Source: Sorex araneus | Taxonomy: Eukaryota; Chordata; Mammalia; Eulipotyphla; Soricidae | Assembly: GCF_027595985.1 (NCBI RefSeq) | Contig: NC_073302.1 | Span: 401,681,310 to 401,745,309, forward strand | DNA length: 64,000 nt | Direction: 5' to 3' | Part shown: piece by piece, positions 27,893-43,804 of the stretch | Layout: each line of letters starts with the position of its first letter | Position numbering within the stretch: the first letter of the stretch is position 1 | Translations under genes and position numbers: made by a program | Notes under the pieces: model-generated | Databases searched by the model: none | Told to the model about the DNA's origin: nothing | What the model saw: the letters and a program-made list of their open reading frames with translations, nothing else

Positions 27893-28065
27893 GCTGGAAA
27901 GACAATACAAAGATAGGGAGCTTGCCTTGCATAGGGCCAGCCCATGTTCCATCCCTGGCATCCCATAAATGGTCCACCTATCATGACAGGAGTAATTCCT
28001 GAAAGCAGAGCAAGGAATAAGCTCTGAGCACAGTCAGTATCACCCAAAATGAAACCAACAAACAA
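27893..28065 (+). repeat. older SOR-type SINE
   Basis: Diverged head 'gggctggaaagacaatacaa'. It follows the young copy after a few bases; the young copy probably landed at its 5' edge. Confidence 0.78.
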
Positions 28066-28069
28066 AAAT

Positions 28070-28740
28070 ACTCAAATGCTTTTGCTTATTGTTCATTTAG
28101 AACTGCCTGAAAACTTCAACACTTAAATAGCAAGCTTCCTGTTTAATTAAATTCACCATGAGAACTGTTTTACTGGAGTTTCAAACTGTGGGGACTGTAG
28201 CCATTAAAATCAGATTTTTATCTACCAAAAAAATTCATTTGAATATGGTTTTATATTTATAATATATTCAGTAGTGACTAATGGTAAAAAAAATATTCCC
28301 CCTATAAAAATGTTTCCATTACTCTTAACAAAAAAAAAAATTTTAAATAAACAAAACTAAATTTGGCCACATCCCGAATAGAACACATTGAAATGTTCAA
28401 TTACTTCTTTATAAGGAATTTTTAGTCTTTATAGGAGACAGAAAAGACTAATACAGACTTTAGTCAAATAAGAAAATAAATCTGGTAGCCTTTCAATGAA
28501 GGAAACTACATTCCATTACACAGTTATTAGTGTAACTGGAAACATGTGCTTATGGCTTAGTCCCAAGATAAGAAATATGTGTAGTCAACTCTCTACTCCA
28601 AAAGCAAAATCAGTGTAAGCCTAGAATACTATAATTAGATATAAAGTAGAATATTAGAAAAAAATTATTTTACAAAAAAAAGCAACAGAATGGCATCACA
28701 AATTTAGGGCCAATTTGTTCTGCATCACATTTATAAAACA
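28070..28740. other. w7/w8 intron DNA, nothing recognised
   Basis: AT-rich, no repeat family identified. Confidence 0.4.
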
Positions 28741-28745
28741 TTCTT

Positions 28746-28965
28746 AGGGGCTGGAGTGACAGTACAGTGGGTAGGGCATTTGCCTTGCATGCAGCCGACC
28801 CGGGTTCGATTCCCAGCATCCCATATGGTCCCCCGAGCACTGCCAGGGGTGATTCCTGAGTCCATAAGCCAGGAGTAACCGCTGTGCATCGCCGGGTGTG
28901 ACCCCCCCAAAAAAAAGCAAAAAAAAAAAAAAGCAAAAAAAAAACCCAACAAACAAGAACAAAAG
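28746..28965 (+). repeat. SOR-type SINE with long A-rich tail
   Basis: Full-length near-consensus. The tail includes AAAGC-type interruptions; flanks share attctta. Confidence 0.93.
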
Positions 28966-29019
28966 AAAACCATTCTTAAACAGCTTAAGATTGGCAGGTT
29001 TCAAAAAAACTGTCTCGTG

Positions 29020-29165
29020 CATCCACCCAATTAACCAATTAATATTAAGCACCATGTACATACCAGGCACTGGAGATGTAACAAAGATCAAGAACACATT
29101 GTTCTTCCTTCTATGATGCTTATGGTGCTGTTGGGAAAATAGCTCATAGGCAGTTTCCAAAACCT
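29020..29165 (+). repeat. ancient L2-like fragment
   Basis: 'taccaggcactggagatgta' and the following text match the mammal-wide L2 3' end as I remember it. Confidence 0.5.
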
Positions 29166-29544
29166 CAATTTTAGTTATTATCTTCAGTGAAAATGAATAT
29201 GCAGATGATTAATTCAACATCCTATTCCCACATACGGTTCCATTTTCTTTTTATTCTTTAATTCCTGGCACCTGTAACCACACCCTGGCCACACCTTGAC
29301 CTTGCCACCCCACACAGAACAGCTGTTTTGAAAGTGAGTCTTCAGTCACTTTTTATCTTACGTGATTTCTTAAAATTTCTATTCAAAAAACTGGCTCTTT
29401 GAATACACCTGTCATTCAGTCCATCAGTCCCTCTTGATTCATTTACTTCTAACTCTAATGAGTCTAAACTCTCATCAGATCATTTCCATCAACATATCAT
29501 CCCCTCTTCTGTCTCCTGAATAGTGATTGAGTATTTATACTATG

Positions 29545-29702
29545 CAACTCTGGATGAATTAACACTGAACCTCAATTTTCTCATCTGTGAAATCAAAACT
29601 ACATTGTCACAGGCATAATAAGTTGTGAGGATTATGTGAGACAATGCCTTTTTAAGTTACTATGCAAAGTATCTGGTACACAGTAAATGCTTATCAAAAA
29701 AC
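29545..29702 (+). repeat. MIR SINE
   Basis: Order of MIR words preserved: 'cctcaattttctcatctgtg', 'gtgaggattatgtgagacaa', 'ctggtacacagtaaatgctt'. Mammal-wide and old. Confidence 0.85.
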
Positions 29703-30325
29703 TACATAATCATTATTATTATTATTACAACTATATTCCGGAGAATATCACAAGATTCTACACGGAAAACAGAATTCATGGTTTCAGATTACAGCTGATC
29801 CTCAACAATGTGACAATGTGATTCTCAATTTATATTTCAACTTCAATACATGCAACTCCCATCCACAAAAGCTACCTCTCCTATTATCTTCCTCTTGTTA
29901 ACAGGACCTCAGGTATCCTGCTCTTCACAGATACCGTCATGTCCTATACTCTCACTGTCTTACTTTTGCTTCAAGCAATTTTCCTCTTCCTATTTTAGCA
30001 GATGTGTTCTTCTTGTTGATATCTGAACTTCCCAATTATGCTTTTCTTGAGGGTCCTAGAACCTAGAACATTTTCTGTGTGATGCCAATCTGAAGCACAT
30101 ATGTGCTCAAACAGCTCGTATCTAAGGAAGTAGGGACCAAAACTCAACTTTCCAGTCTAATTACAGATTTATTTTCCTCCCCAAACTTTCAAAGTCACTC
30201 TTTTTAAACTTCATTTTTCATTTTCACTCAAGTCCCCAATGTTTCTCTGAGACTTTTCTTGTAGCTGAAGCCAACTAAACACATGTATTGTTCTCTCGAT
30301 AATTTGTTTTGTTTTCATATTATCT
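29703..30325. other. w7/w8 intron DNA, nothing recognised
   Basis: No gene or identifiable repeat. Confidence 0.4.
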
Positions 30326-30329
30326 TTTA

Positions 30330-30462
30330 TTTTGGGGCCACACCCAGCAGGCTGTTCATTCCCAGCCTATGCCTGAGGGTCACTTCCTGAGAGCTTGGGA
30401 ACCATGCATTGAATCCAGACCTCCCACACATTAGCTTAGCCTATATTGAGCTCTTCTTCCCA
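30330..30462 (-). repeat. old SOR-like SINE, minus
   Basis: Starts 'attttggggccacacccagc' and shows an inverted, diverged body. Confidence 0.5.
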
Positions 30463-30910
30463 CAATGAGTAAATTTTAAATGTAAGATTTTAAACAGAGG
30501 GATAGTAACACTTGACCATATTTTAACTCCTGCCTCCATATAGTCTTGGTATTTTATTGTTTTTAATTTACAGGTAAAATTGCAAATTACTTTGTACCCT
30601 TTCCTGCTTTCATTCCCCAAGCCTATTACTCTAAAGTACTTTTCACTATCCATTTGCATAGCTTATAGACTCTTCCTGGATGTGTTTCATTTTTTAGAGT
30701 GGGTCTCCCTATTCTGGGGATTAGTCCCAGTGACTCTCTTGCTTAATGGGTACAAATGACTCAGTTTGGTCCTAAGATCACTAAAGGGAGGGCATGTGGT
30801 ATGGGAATAATGAAACTCTGGCCTTGCAAATGCTAGGTAAGCATACCTTTAAGCTGTCTCCTTTAAGCTGTCTCCTCAGCTACTTACTAAATGTATTTTT
30901 TATCTGTAAG

Positions 30911-31112
30911 TTGGGTCGGAGTGATAGCACAGTGGTAGGGTGTTTGCCTTGCACGAGGCCGACCCGGGTTTGATTCCTCCGCCCCTCTCGGAGAGCCTGG
31001 CAAGCTACCTGTGGCGTATTTGATATGCCAAAAACAGTAACAAGCCTCACGACAAAGACATTATTGGTGCCCACTCGAGAAAACTGATGAGCAATGGAAT
31101 GACAATGACAGT
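30911..31112 (+). repeat. SOR-head SINE, long type with internal deletion
   Basis: Head 'gtcggagtgatagcacagtg', long body, but the stretch between the two internal ggcaagctacc repeats is missing. Ends 'gaatgacaatgacagtg' without poly(A). Confidence 0.9.
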
Positions 31113-31141
31113 GGTCCATAAGTTATTTAATAAGGTTTTGA

Positions 31142-31321
31142 GGCAGGGTGGGATGGTGGGGGATGGGGTGGGGGTGGTGAGAGGGATACTGGGATCATTG
31201 GTAGAGGTGAACAGGCACTGGTGGAGGGATGGATAAGCGATCACTGTATGAGTAAAATGCAAACAAAAGTTCATAAGTTTGTAACTGTACATCACAGTGA
31301 TTCTCTACCAAAAAATTAAAA
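31142..31321 (+). mobile_element. very short LINE-1 3' end with target duplication
   Basis: Only the last ~180 bp of the L1 3' UTR. Flanked by aataaggttttga at 31129-31141 and 31322-31334 (13 of 13). Confidence 0.92.
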
Positions 31322-31436
31322 AATAAGGTTTTGAATTAAAAAAATTTAAATGTAAATAGCATACTGAATACATAATTCCTAAACTTTCTTATTTTAGTCA
31401 AAAATCATAGTCTCAAGTCTACTTTTGTTTCGTTGG

Positions 31437-31593
31437 TTTTTTTTTTTTTTTTGGGTGGGGAGCGCAAATCCGGTTGTACTTTGGGCTTATTCTTGGCTCT
31501 GTGCCCTGGTGGATCATACGGGTGCAAGGATTGAACCTGGGTTGGAAGCATGCAAGACAAGTGCCTTACCCACCACACTACCTCTTTGGGCCC
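31437..31593 (-). repeat. SOR-type SINE, minus
   Basis: T-run, 'ggattgaacctgggttggaa', inverted head ending 'cacactacctctttgggccc'. Confidence 0.7.
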
Positions 31594-31692
31594 TCAAGAT
31601 ATATTTTTATTGATACGTGTAGCTCTGAATTTTTCACTGCTGTGTATGTTATCTTATGATATGCTATGATTTAATCAATTCTACCCCTCTTA

Positions 31693-31942
31693 AGGACTGG
31701 AGTTATAGCACAGCAGGTAGGGCATTTGCCTTGCATGCGGCCAACCCGGCTTTGATTCCTCCGCCCCTCTCTGAGAGCCTGGCAAGCCCGAGTATCCCAC
31801 CCACGTGGCAGAGCCTGGCAAGCTACCTGTGGCATATTTGACATGCCAAAATCAGTAACAAGTCTCACAAAGGAGACATTACTGGCGCTCGCTTGAGCAA
31901 ACTGATGAACAACGGGATGACAGTGCTACAGTGCTACTTGTC
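31693..31942 (+). repeat. SOR-head SINE, long type with CTACAG tail
   Basis: Full head and long body ('cctctctgagagcctggcaa', 'aggagacattactggc'), ending 'gacagtgctacagtgctact' with no poly(A). Confidence 0.92.
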
Positions 31943-31984
31943 ATCTAGATGATGAACATCCTTTGTTCACTTTTTCTTTCTTCC

Positions 31985-32134
31985 TTTTTTTTAACTGGGT
32001 CACTACGTTTAGGGCTACTTCTGGCTCAGTGTTTGAGGGTAACTCCTAGCTCCACTAGGAGCTAAGTATTGAATTCAAGCATCCTGCACGCGGAGCTTAT
32101 ACTCCAGCAGGCTGTGCTATCTTTCTGCCCTTCT
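31985..32134 (-). repeat. SOR-type SINE, minus, diverged
   Basis: T-rich start, 'aactgggtcactacgtttag', inverted head 'aggctgtgctatctttctgc'. Confidence 0.62.
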
Positions 32135-32350
32135 AAATTTTCTTAGTAGCTCCCAGGAGTTCTGCATGTCCTCTACCAATTTGAGACTAATGTACTGGAT
32201 GTATCTTCTGCTACCCTGTGGTTTGTCTCTGAACAACGTCTATGGTTTAATTCATTGTCCAGACTTTAAAACTCAAAGATATAAATTTTTATTCCCCTCA
32301 TTTTTATGTTGTGGTTTTTATTTTAATCTTGCTATAAAATTCTTCTCTGC

Positions 32351-32465
32351 CCAGGGATGAGGTTCACTGGTAGAGAACATAGCTTGCATGTGTAACTTGT
32401 ATGTGTATGTGTAAAGCCATGGGTTCAATCCTCAGCACCACAAAAACCAAATAAACTGAAGAAAT
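32351..32465 (+). repeat. other tRNA-derived SINE
   Basis: 'gatgaggttcactggtagag' and 'gggttcaatcctcagcacca' form a Pol III type head distinct from the SOR consensus, followed by a short A-rich tail. Confidence 0.5.
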
Positions 32466-32469
32466 AAAA

Positions 32470-33160
32470 ACCAAACTTCTCCCATTTAAAGTAACAAAGA
32501 TCTTCTTCTTAGACTTTCTGGTATTATTTTAGAGTTTTGCTTCTATACATTAAGGAGCTATCTGGAGTAAGTTTTGGGTAATCATTAGATTCCTCAACCA
32601 TATACAGATAAGTCAATCATTTTCCCACTCATTTGGAACCACATTTATTTTATAAGCCAGGGAATCCAGATAAGCATACATCTACTTCTGGGCTTTCTAG
32701 ACATTGCACAGATTGATTTATTTATATAGGTACTTCCTTGGTGCATCAGGCTGCTGTAAAAAATACAAAGGTCAGATGGCATATAAACATAAACTTATTT
32801 CTTACAGTTCTACAGAGACCAAGGTCTCTTAGCAGAGACCAAGGTTCTAGTATATCTTGTGCACAATGAAACATGGTTCTGGTTCTTTTATTGTTCTCAT
32901 TTTGCCCTCACTTGACCTCAAAGGGTAGAAGAGGCAAGGAAACTCTCTGGGACATCTTTTATAAGGGCAATCCTGTACATGACAGTTCCAACCTCATGCC
33001 TAATAGCCTTCCAAAGGCTTCATATTCAAATAGAATCACATTAATAATTAGGTTTCAATAGATGAATGGGGGGTAGGGTGAGGCACCGTGGAAGATGTCC
33101 ACTCACATTCAGCCAATAGAACACACCAATATGATACTATACTAGTTACTGAGCCTTTAA
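32470..33160. other. w7/w8 intron DNA, nothing recognised
   Basis: No gene or clear repeat. Confidence 0.4.
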
Positions 33161-33165
33161 TGGAA

Positions 33166-33340
33166 TTTTTTTTTTCTTTTTGGGTCACACCTGGCAATAC
33201 TCAGGGGTTATTCCTGGCTGTACACTCAGGAATTACTCCTAGTGATGCTCAGGGGATCATATGGGATGCTGGGAATTGAACCCGGGTCAGCTGCATGCAA
33301 GGCAAACGCCCTACCCGCTGTGCTATTGCTCTAGCCCCTA
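33166..33340 (-). repeat. SOR-type SINE, minus
   Basis: 'tttttgggtcacacctggca' to 'gctgtgctattgctctagcc'. Short flank match taatgga. Confidence 0.92.
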
Positions 33341-33909
33341 ATGGAAAATTTTATATCTAGTAGGGAAAATCTGTCATTCCTCAAAACTGTTTTTGCTCTT
33401 TGCCACTTTGCTCTTAAGCGTGGACTTTAATTCTTAGTCCAATTGAAAACAGTCAGACAACAAAATTGCCAGTAGGATTCTGACAAACAAAAGCAATGAT
33501 ATTGGGTATGTCAGGCTGGGCTTTGTTCTGCCTTTAACAAAGCTGTTCCTAAAATTTCACCATTAAATATAACGTTTTTCTTATACTTATAATATATAAG
33601 TACCTTTATAATATTGAGATATGTTCCCTCCTAGCTCTTGTTTTCTAAAAAGTTATTTATTCTTTTATTACTAGAATTTAATGTGAAGTTGTATAAGAGA
33701 TAAAAGAAGGCGAGGATAAGTAAGAATTTTGAAAAACGAACAAGTTTCTGGTCTGAAGAGAGAACAAATAGAGGTCATCGACTAAGAGATTTTGGGTACT
33801 GTAAGAAAAACAGATTTACAAGAAAAGACAAGGAGGAACTTGGTTATATTTAAGGTATTGGTAGAATATTCAAATGAAGATAGTCTGTAGACCCATGTAC
33901 TATGATTCT

Positions 33910-34171
33910 TTTATAGATGTTTACTTAACACGTGAAATGTGGCTACCATATTTAGATGTGCCCTAAGGTTCACATTGGATTTTGAAGACTCATTATCAAA
34001 CTACAGAACATTTCTTTAATACTTTTCATACTAAGTATGTATTGGAGTGATATTTTAATATATTACTAAAGCATTAAAATTAGTTTCAGTTTGCAAACAC
34101 TTTTAATGTGACTATCAGAAATTTAAAATTGTATATGTGACTAGCTCTGTATTTCTGTTGGATAGCAGTAC
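33910..34171 (+). mobile_element. ancient mammal-wide DNA transposon (MITE) remnant
   Basis: 'acgtgaaatgtggctaccat' at the left and 'tttctgttggatagcag' at the right match, in order, a fossil DNA-transposon whose ends read about CACTGTCCAATA. I cannot assign the family name with certainty. Confidence 0.6.
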
Positions 34172-34465
34172 TATTGGTTTTTGGAGATACAAATCTGATA
34201 CTCATACAATGAATCTTAAATTTCAAAAGTGGAATTTAAATGATAGATGTAAATCATGAAGTATGTTGAGGGAGAAAAGACTAATGCATCAAAACCATAC
34301 TTTGACTTGTAAAACTTCATTTACTAACAACTTCCCAGGAATATATTCTTGACAATGTTGAGATTCTATGTTCCAGAGTAGCTAAACCATAGCTCACATA
34401 CAAAGAAAAAAAAATTTACAGGAACATTATTTGAATTAAGTGTAAACTTTCTCTTCATCTCCTTA

Positions 34466-37361
<2,896 letters not shown>

Positions 37362-37526
37362 CAAGCTACCAAGAGTATCTCGCCCACACGGCAGAACCTG
37401 GCAAGCTACCTGTGGCATATTCAATATGTCAAAAACAGTAACAACAAGTTTCATAATGGAGACGCTACTGGTGCCTGCTCGAGCAAATCAATGAACAACA
37501 GGACTACAGTGCTACAGTACTAAAAT
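37362..37526 (+). repeat. SOR long-type SINE, 5'-truncated
   Basis: Starts inside the long body at 'ggcaagctaccaagagtatc', with no head. Ends 'ggactacagtgctacagtac' without poly(A). Confidence 0.9.
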
Positions 37527-37990
37527 TCCTGATAGATGAAAAATCTGGATTTAATTTTTCTGTAATCCTCTACATTATTTAAAATTATCTAAAAATGTCA
37601 AATCCCATTAGCTAATCACTTAGTTTGAAATCCAGATTTTAAGCAACATTTTTATTTAACAGTTAAAGTTAGTAAATTAATGTCCTGTAACTCAACAGTT
37701 AAAAATTTAGCTGCAAACCAACAAGAATAAATATGAGGAGGTGAGAAAATAACTTTCCAAGTCCAACAATGTGTTCTATATGGAAGGGGAGACTTCCTTA
37801 CCAGAGGGCCTGAATCCCTTCCTGAACCAACTGTCTTCGATCTAGTCACAGCAGGACTGTTAATTTCACAAACTTGCTTATATGGTGTAGGAATTGGGAC
37901 AGTACAATAGATGATGTGGATAAAGAGGCAATGGGCAGACACACTGGGATTGGTATCTGCTAAATAGCAGTGATCAGAAACGAAACATAG

Positions 37991-38172
37991 GGGGGCCGGA
38001 GCGATAGCACAGCGGGTAGGGCGTTTGCCTTGCACGCGGCCGACCTGGGTTCGATCCCCGGCATCCCATATGGTCCCCCAAGCACCGCCAGGAGTAATTC
38101 CTGAGTGCAAAGCCAGGAGTAACCCCTGAGCATCGCTGGGTGTGACCCAAAAAGCAAAAAAAAAAAAAAACA
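37991..38172 (+). repeat. young SOR-type SINE with perfect target duplication
   Basis: Among the most consensus-like copies. Flanked by agaaacgaaacatag at 37976-37990 and 38173-38187 (15 of 15). Confidence 0.97.
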
Positions 38173-38366
38173 AGAAACGAAACATAGCCATAGTCTGCAA
38201 AGAGATTATACTGAGATATAGCCAGAGAGAACAAACAGAATTAGCACTCTTCTTATTGTGACAATCTTAGGTCATTCATACAACAGCCCAGCACAATACG
38301 TGGTATTTCCAAAATTTAAAGTTTAATATAAATTACAAAAAGAAATTCTACTACTGTCAAAAACAA

Positions 38367-38770
38367 GTGGAAGGTAAAATTTACCCAAATCTGACATTAG
38401 GCATCCAGTTCCCACCTCCATGGAAAGCAGAATGGAGCCGGCTCAAAAAATTAAGAACTGAGCTTCCATATGGCCCAGAGGTTCGAGTCCTTGGCATCTA
38501 CCTCAAGAGCACAAAAACATCATTTGAAAAAGACATGTGCACTCCTATGTTCACTGCAAAACTATTCATAAGAGCCAACATCTGGAAACAACCCTAATGC
38601 TAACAAAATAAACGAGTTGTAGTCAATATGTGCAATTGACTTAAAATAAAATAAAAAAAAAAAAGAAATCCTATAGCTCTGTGCAACAGAGATGGAACTG
38701 GAGGATAACATCCTGAGTGAAGAGAGTAAAAGGGAGAAGGATAAATACTGAATGGTCTTGAGACAGGATC
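38367..38770 (+). mobile_element. old LINE-1 ORF2 C-terminal fragment
   Basis: One frame gives AEWSRLKKLRTELPYGPEVR and DMCTPMFTAKLFIRANIWKQ, recognisable L1 ORF2 text, then a diverged 3' region. More diverged than the other L1s. Confidence 0.8.
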
Positions 38771-39047
38771 TAGAGAAGTGGGGAAGAAATAAGACATAAG
38801 AAGTAACTCACTGCTCTGTGAAATAATGAAATGTTCTGTCCTTTGAATCAGCACTAAAAGTGCAAAAATCATAAAATTATTTAAATAGTTTTAAGAGCAG
38901 TGATAACTTTAAGAGGCAATGGCTGAAAAGAGCTTAGAGAAAAACAAATAAAGAAATAATAAACCTTTCAAATCGTGGGAAAGACTAACACAGTTCAGAG
39001 ACAGTCTCTCCAGGATGGTCTTTAATTAGGTAAGAAACTAATTGGGC

Positions 39048-39185
39048 CAAGAATATAGCATAAAGGCTAGAGTACATGTCTTGCATAATGTGAGGCCCCA
39101 AATTCGATCCAAGGAAATAAATAATCCCTAAGTACGACCAGGCATAGCTCTAAGGCCAGGTATGGTCCCTATCTTAAGCAAAGAA
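39048..39185 (+). repeat. old SOR-like SINE
   Basis: 'agaatatagcataaaggcta' head and 'aggccaggtatggtcccta' end; diverged. Confidence 0.5.
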
Positions 39186-39530
39186 AATTTAGTCACAAAA
39201 AGTTTGTAAATGTTAACAACAAACTGAAAAGTATGAGTTTTCAGATATAATGCTTAAATGAGTAAAGAGTTATGAGTATTAGTTATGCATGAAAATGATA
39301 AATTCAGGGGCAAGAGGTAAGGCTGAGGAGAAGAGAATAAGTTTTCATAGGTGCGTGTTCCTGAGTTTGAACTCCAGTATTCCCCTCCCACCCCCCCAAA
39401 AAAAAACCAAAAAAAAAAATACATCTGAAACTACTACTTCATAAATCTAGATTATGTCATATGAGATATTGACACTGATGGAAAATACCTGTATTTTAAA
39501 AATGTTACATTTTTAAAAAAATTTTGTTTA

Positions 39531-39767
<237 letters not shown>

Positions 39768-39989
39768 CTAGACTGATTTAAAATAGTAAATTTTAAAATA
39801 TGTATACTTAAACATATCCTTTGAAATACCAGCAAATATCACACATTGATTATTGCTAATTTTTGAAAAAAATATTTCTTAAATCATTTACTAGAATTTT
39901 CATTGTAAAATTTAATAGCTGCTTGTCAAATAGCATCCTATAAGGTTTCTACCAGGTTTTAAATACCTTATAAAATTAGGAAATGAAAA

Positions 39990-40148
39990 ATAAGCATGAG
40001 AGATAGTACAGGATTATTAAGGTGCTTGCGGACAGTCAACTCCCATACAGAGGGTCCCCCAAGCACTTTCAGGGGTCACTCCTAAGCACAAGGAGCAAAG
40101 AATAGCCCCTGAGCACAACTGGGTGTGGCCCAAAAACTAAAAAAAGAA
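39990..40148 (+). repeat. old SOR-type SINE
   Basis: 'gcatgagagatagtacagga' head, 'tcccccaagcactttcaggg' body, 'aactgggtgtggcccaaaaa' end. Confidence 0.68.
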
Positions 40149-40435
40149 CGAAAAATACAGGATAAAAGTAGGATAAAGACCACTTACAAGAAGCTGAGAA
40201 ACCTAAGATTAAAATATTTTCACAAATTAGACTATTTTCACAAACCAAAATATCAGATTGTAGGACAACCACTGATTTAATGTGGCTTCTGAGGGAGGAA
40301 GTAGTGAATGGACTGTGAATGTGTACATAACAAACAGACCACTTTATCTTGTAAGACACATCCAGAATTCAGAAATTCTGAAATTAAGAGTATAAGTTTA
40401 TCAGTGCTTTCATGTTCCCCTTATATAATTATACA

Positions 40436-40562
40436 ATCACTGTCACTGTCACTGTCATCCCATTGCTCATCGATTTGTTCAAGCGGGAACCAGTAATGTC
40501 TCTCATTGTGAGACTTACTGTTACTGTTTTTGGCATACCCAATACGCCACAGGTAGCTTGCC
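40436..40562 (-). repeat. SOR long-type SINE, truncated, minus
   Basis: Inverted (TGACAG)3 tail, 'cccattgctcatcgatttgt', ending at 'caggtagcttgcca' with the head missing. Confidence 0.9.
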
Positions 40563-41045
40563 ATACTATATAATATTACTGGAAATGTACCATAACTATA
40601 CAATATTACTGGAAATGTATTCAAGAGCTGTATGACTAAAAAAATTTATTTGCTGAGTGGTAATAGTGATGTGAGGCTCATATTATCAGACAATGCTTGA
40701 CAAATGCTTTAAAAAATTGGAGAAGAAACTGTTTTAATGCAGTCCCCATGCTACTATATGGTCACTAGAATTGAAAATGCACGCACCAACTATCAAGTAC
40801 TAACACACAGTTCACTTAAGACTAGCATACTTTCTCTATTCTACTGGGGGGAGGGGGCAGTGTGTTACAAAGTAGCACTTAGGAATCTGAGGATTCTCCA
40901 GTCTCTATTCGAAAAACTGGGCAAATGGTATAGTTAACACAAGATAATTTTTTTTTTTTAAACAGAGAACATAAACAGAAAACCAGGCTCCCAGATTAGT
41001 TTCTAGTATAATTTAGATGTTCCAGTCCAAACAAATTCCTTTTGT

Positions 41046-41208
41046 GGTTGTTTGTGTGTCACAGCCTGCAGTGCTAAGAGGCTACTCCCAGTACATGGCT
41101 TGGGGGAGAGCAGGGTCACTCATGTGTTAGGGATCACACGTGACCCTCCAGTGCACAAAGCAAGTGCACTGCCTTTTTTTTTTTTTAAATCTCTATTTCC
41201 CTGGCCCA
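41046..41208 (-). repeat. old SOR-like SINE, minus
   Basis: 'tgtgtgtcacagcctgcagt' start and the end 'tctctatttccctggccc'; diverged. Confidence 0.5.
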
Positions 41209-41456
41209 TAACAAATTCTTACACAGATATGGAAATGGGGAAAGAAAAAAAGGAAAAAAATGGTAAAGCTCTCAACTATAATTTATGAGGGCTTTACCAC
41301 CTGGAGCCATGGATCAATTCAGAAGGGGCCAAGTAATACTGGCAATCAAGTTTAAGTATTACTTTACCTGACTTTCAACTTTATTAATATGATGTATAAA
41401 GTCTCATAGAATATTCTATGAGAATAAACCCTAGAGAACACAAAAAGGGAACGATT

Positions 41457-41632
41457 TTATTTTTGATTTTTGGGTCACACTTGGCAATGCTCAGAAATTA
41501 CTCCTGACTCTTCAGTCAGGGATTATTCCAGGTGGTGCTCGGGGGACCATATGGGATGCTGGGAATCAAACTCCAGTCAGGGGCATGCAAGGCAAGAGCC
41601 CCACCTGCTGTACTATCTCTGCAGGCTCCACC
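41457..41632 (-). repeat. SOR-type SINE, minus
   Basis: 'gatttttgggtcacacttgg', 'ggaccatatgggatgctggg', inverted head 'ctgctgtactatctctgcag'. Confidence 0.85.
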
Positions 41633-41657
41633 ATAGAAAAACTAGTTTAAAGGTCAC

Positions 41658-42124
<467 letters not shown>

Positions 42125-42243
42125 TTAAATCCTATAGCTATTTCTCAGAATTTTAATGGTCACTCTAATTTTTACTCTCCCTAACATGTGAGTGACCCCC
42201 CAAGTCATGTTCTGGGAGTAGCCTCTGTGCACTGCAGGGTATG

Positions 42244-42286
42244 ACACACACACACACACACACACATACACACACACACACACACA
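42244..42286 (+). repeat. (AC)n microsatellite
   Basis: 43 bp of AC with one T interruption, at the end of a short SINE remnant (42185-42243). Confidence 0.95.
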
Positions 42287-42489
42287 ACTACAAAAGGAGT
42301 TTGTTTGGACTGAACACTTTCCTCAAGCACATTGAACAGAACAGAAGACAGACCATACCTTTCATATACTCTCAAAGCTCTAAAGCTTTCATGTCATTCG
42401 GAACACAGGCCCAATCTTTTGACCCTTTTACATGCAGGGGGAAAAAAAGTCCAAAAAGATAATAAAATAATAGAACTAAAATCACTTAA

Positions 42490-42605
42490 GAGTAGTGCCA
42501 GGGAGATGGCCCAAAGAGCTTGAGCACAAGCTTTACATGCAAGAGTTCTAGATTCAATTCCTGGTACCATCCATGGTCCTCTCAAGCACTGGGAGTGGCT
42601 GGGAA
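42490..42605 (+). repeat. old SOR-like SINE
   Basis: 'gtgccagggagatggcccaa' head, 'gattcaattcctggtaccat' region, A tail at 42607. Confidence 0.58.
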
Positions 42606-42621
42606 TAAAAAAAATCCTCCA

Positions 42622-42792
42622 GGGGCTGGAGCGATAGCACAGCAGGTAGGGCGTTTGCCCTGCAAGCTGCTGACCTGGTTCTAATCCCAGCATCCCATAT
42701 GGTCCCCTGAGCACCGCCAGGGGTAATTCCTGAGTGCAGAGACAGGAGTCAGCCCTGTGCATCGCTGGGTGTGACCCAAAAAACAAACAAAC
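42622..42792 (+). repeat. SOR-type SINE inserted into an A-tail
   Basis: Full-length. Flanked by aaaaaaatcctcca at 42608-42621 and 42793-42806; the target was the A-rich tail of the preceding SINE. Confidence 0.95.
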
Positions 42793-42825
42793 AAAAAAAT
42801 CCTCCAAAGTATTTAGGGGTTTAGA

Positions 42826-42905
42826 ATATAGCTCAGTGGATGAGCATTTGTCTTACATGCATTGCAATGAAGCCCTGAGTTTGAGTTTTTGGCACCGGGG
42901 GTGGG
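42826..42905 (+). repeat. tRNA-like SINE head fragment
   Basis: 'gaatatagctcagtggatga' and 'tgagtttttggcaccggggg'; partial. Confidence 0.4.
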
Positions 42906-42909
42906 AGTC

Positions 42910-43795
42910 GGAGTGTCAGGGAGAGAAGGGAATGAATTGTAGTAAAGGATGGGTAAAAATGAAAAATAAAGGTGCAGGAAAACTAGTGAACTTTTCTGCC
43001 TGAGAAACAATGTGATAGGAATACCAGCCGTTATTTGTTCCCTTTAACCCACCCTTAGATACTCTGCAACATAGAGATAAGGGAAAAGACCATGGGAAAT
43101 GAAGTTATCTGATATCATGAAAATGTCAGGAACTCAGAGACAATAATGCATTGGAAAAAAATTATAAAGGTTATGGAAAATACAGTGGGCAAAAAGAGAA
43201 TAAGAAAAAAGGGGATGACAGAAAACTGAGAAGTTGACAGAAACACTAATCTGACTGGATATGCAAGAGAATAAGATAAATTGGGAAAAGAGATAGACAT
43301 TCTGACTGAGATGCCCAGGAATACCCTGAGAGAGATTAGCTGGCCATTCAAAACACAGACCTGGGAGGTCCAAGTAGCAAAAGCTATGGAAAACTTGCAG
43401 ACTGAACCAGTATCCTAAAGAGCAGTGGACACAGATTTCCCAAAAAGGGCAAAAGGGGGGTGGGGAAAAATGTTCTGAATTGTAGTAATTGCTACTTTAA
43501 GGAATTTCCTAAAGGGAATGGCACTAGAGCAAGGGCAAGAGGAAGTGCCCACTCCATGATACCTTTCAGCTATCTCCTGCTTCCTTCCTTCCTTATCTTT
43601 GCCTCCCTCTAACCTGTGTGTCTTCTCTCCCAGCTATCTCCTCATTGGGCATATAACAGCAGAACACAGGAATGATAAGTGACTAAACTGCAGTCCTTAT
43701 CTGATGTTGCATGAAAGACATACAGATAAACCACCAAACAAGCCCAAACAACAAAAGGCAATGAATACAGAATGTTATACAGTGATTAAAAATTG
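42910..43795. other. w4/w5 intron DNA, nothing recognised
   Basis: Purine-rich stretches but no identifiable gene or repeat family. Confidence 0.4.
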
Positions 43796-43804
43796 ACAAA
43801 ATAG

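Noticed and set aside
37652..38200. 182-codon minus-strand open frame
   Set aside because: Much of it reads through a young plus-strand SINE in antisense, and the same peptide pattern recurs at every SINE.
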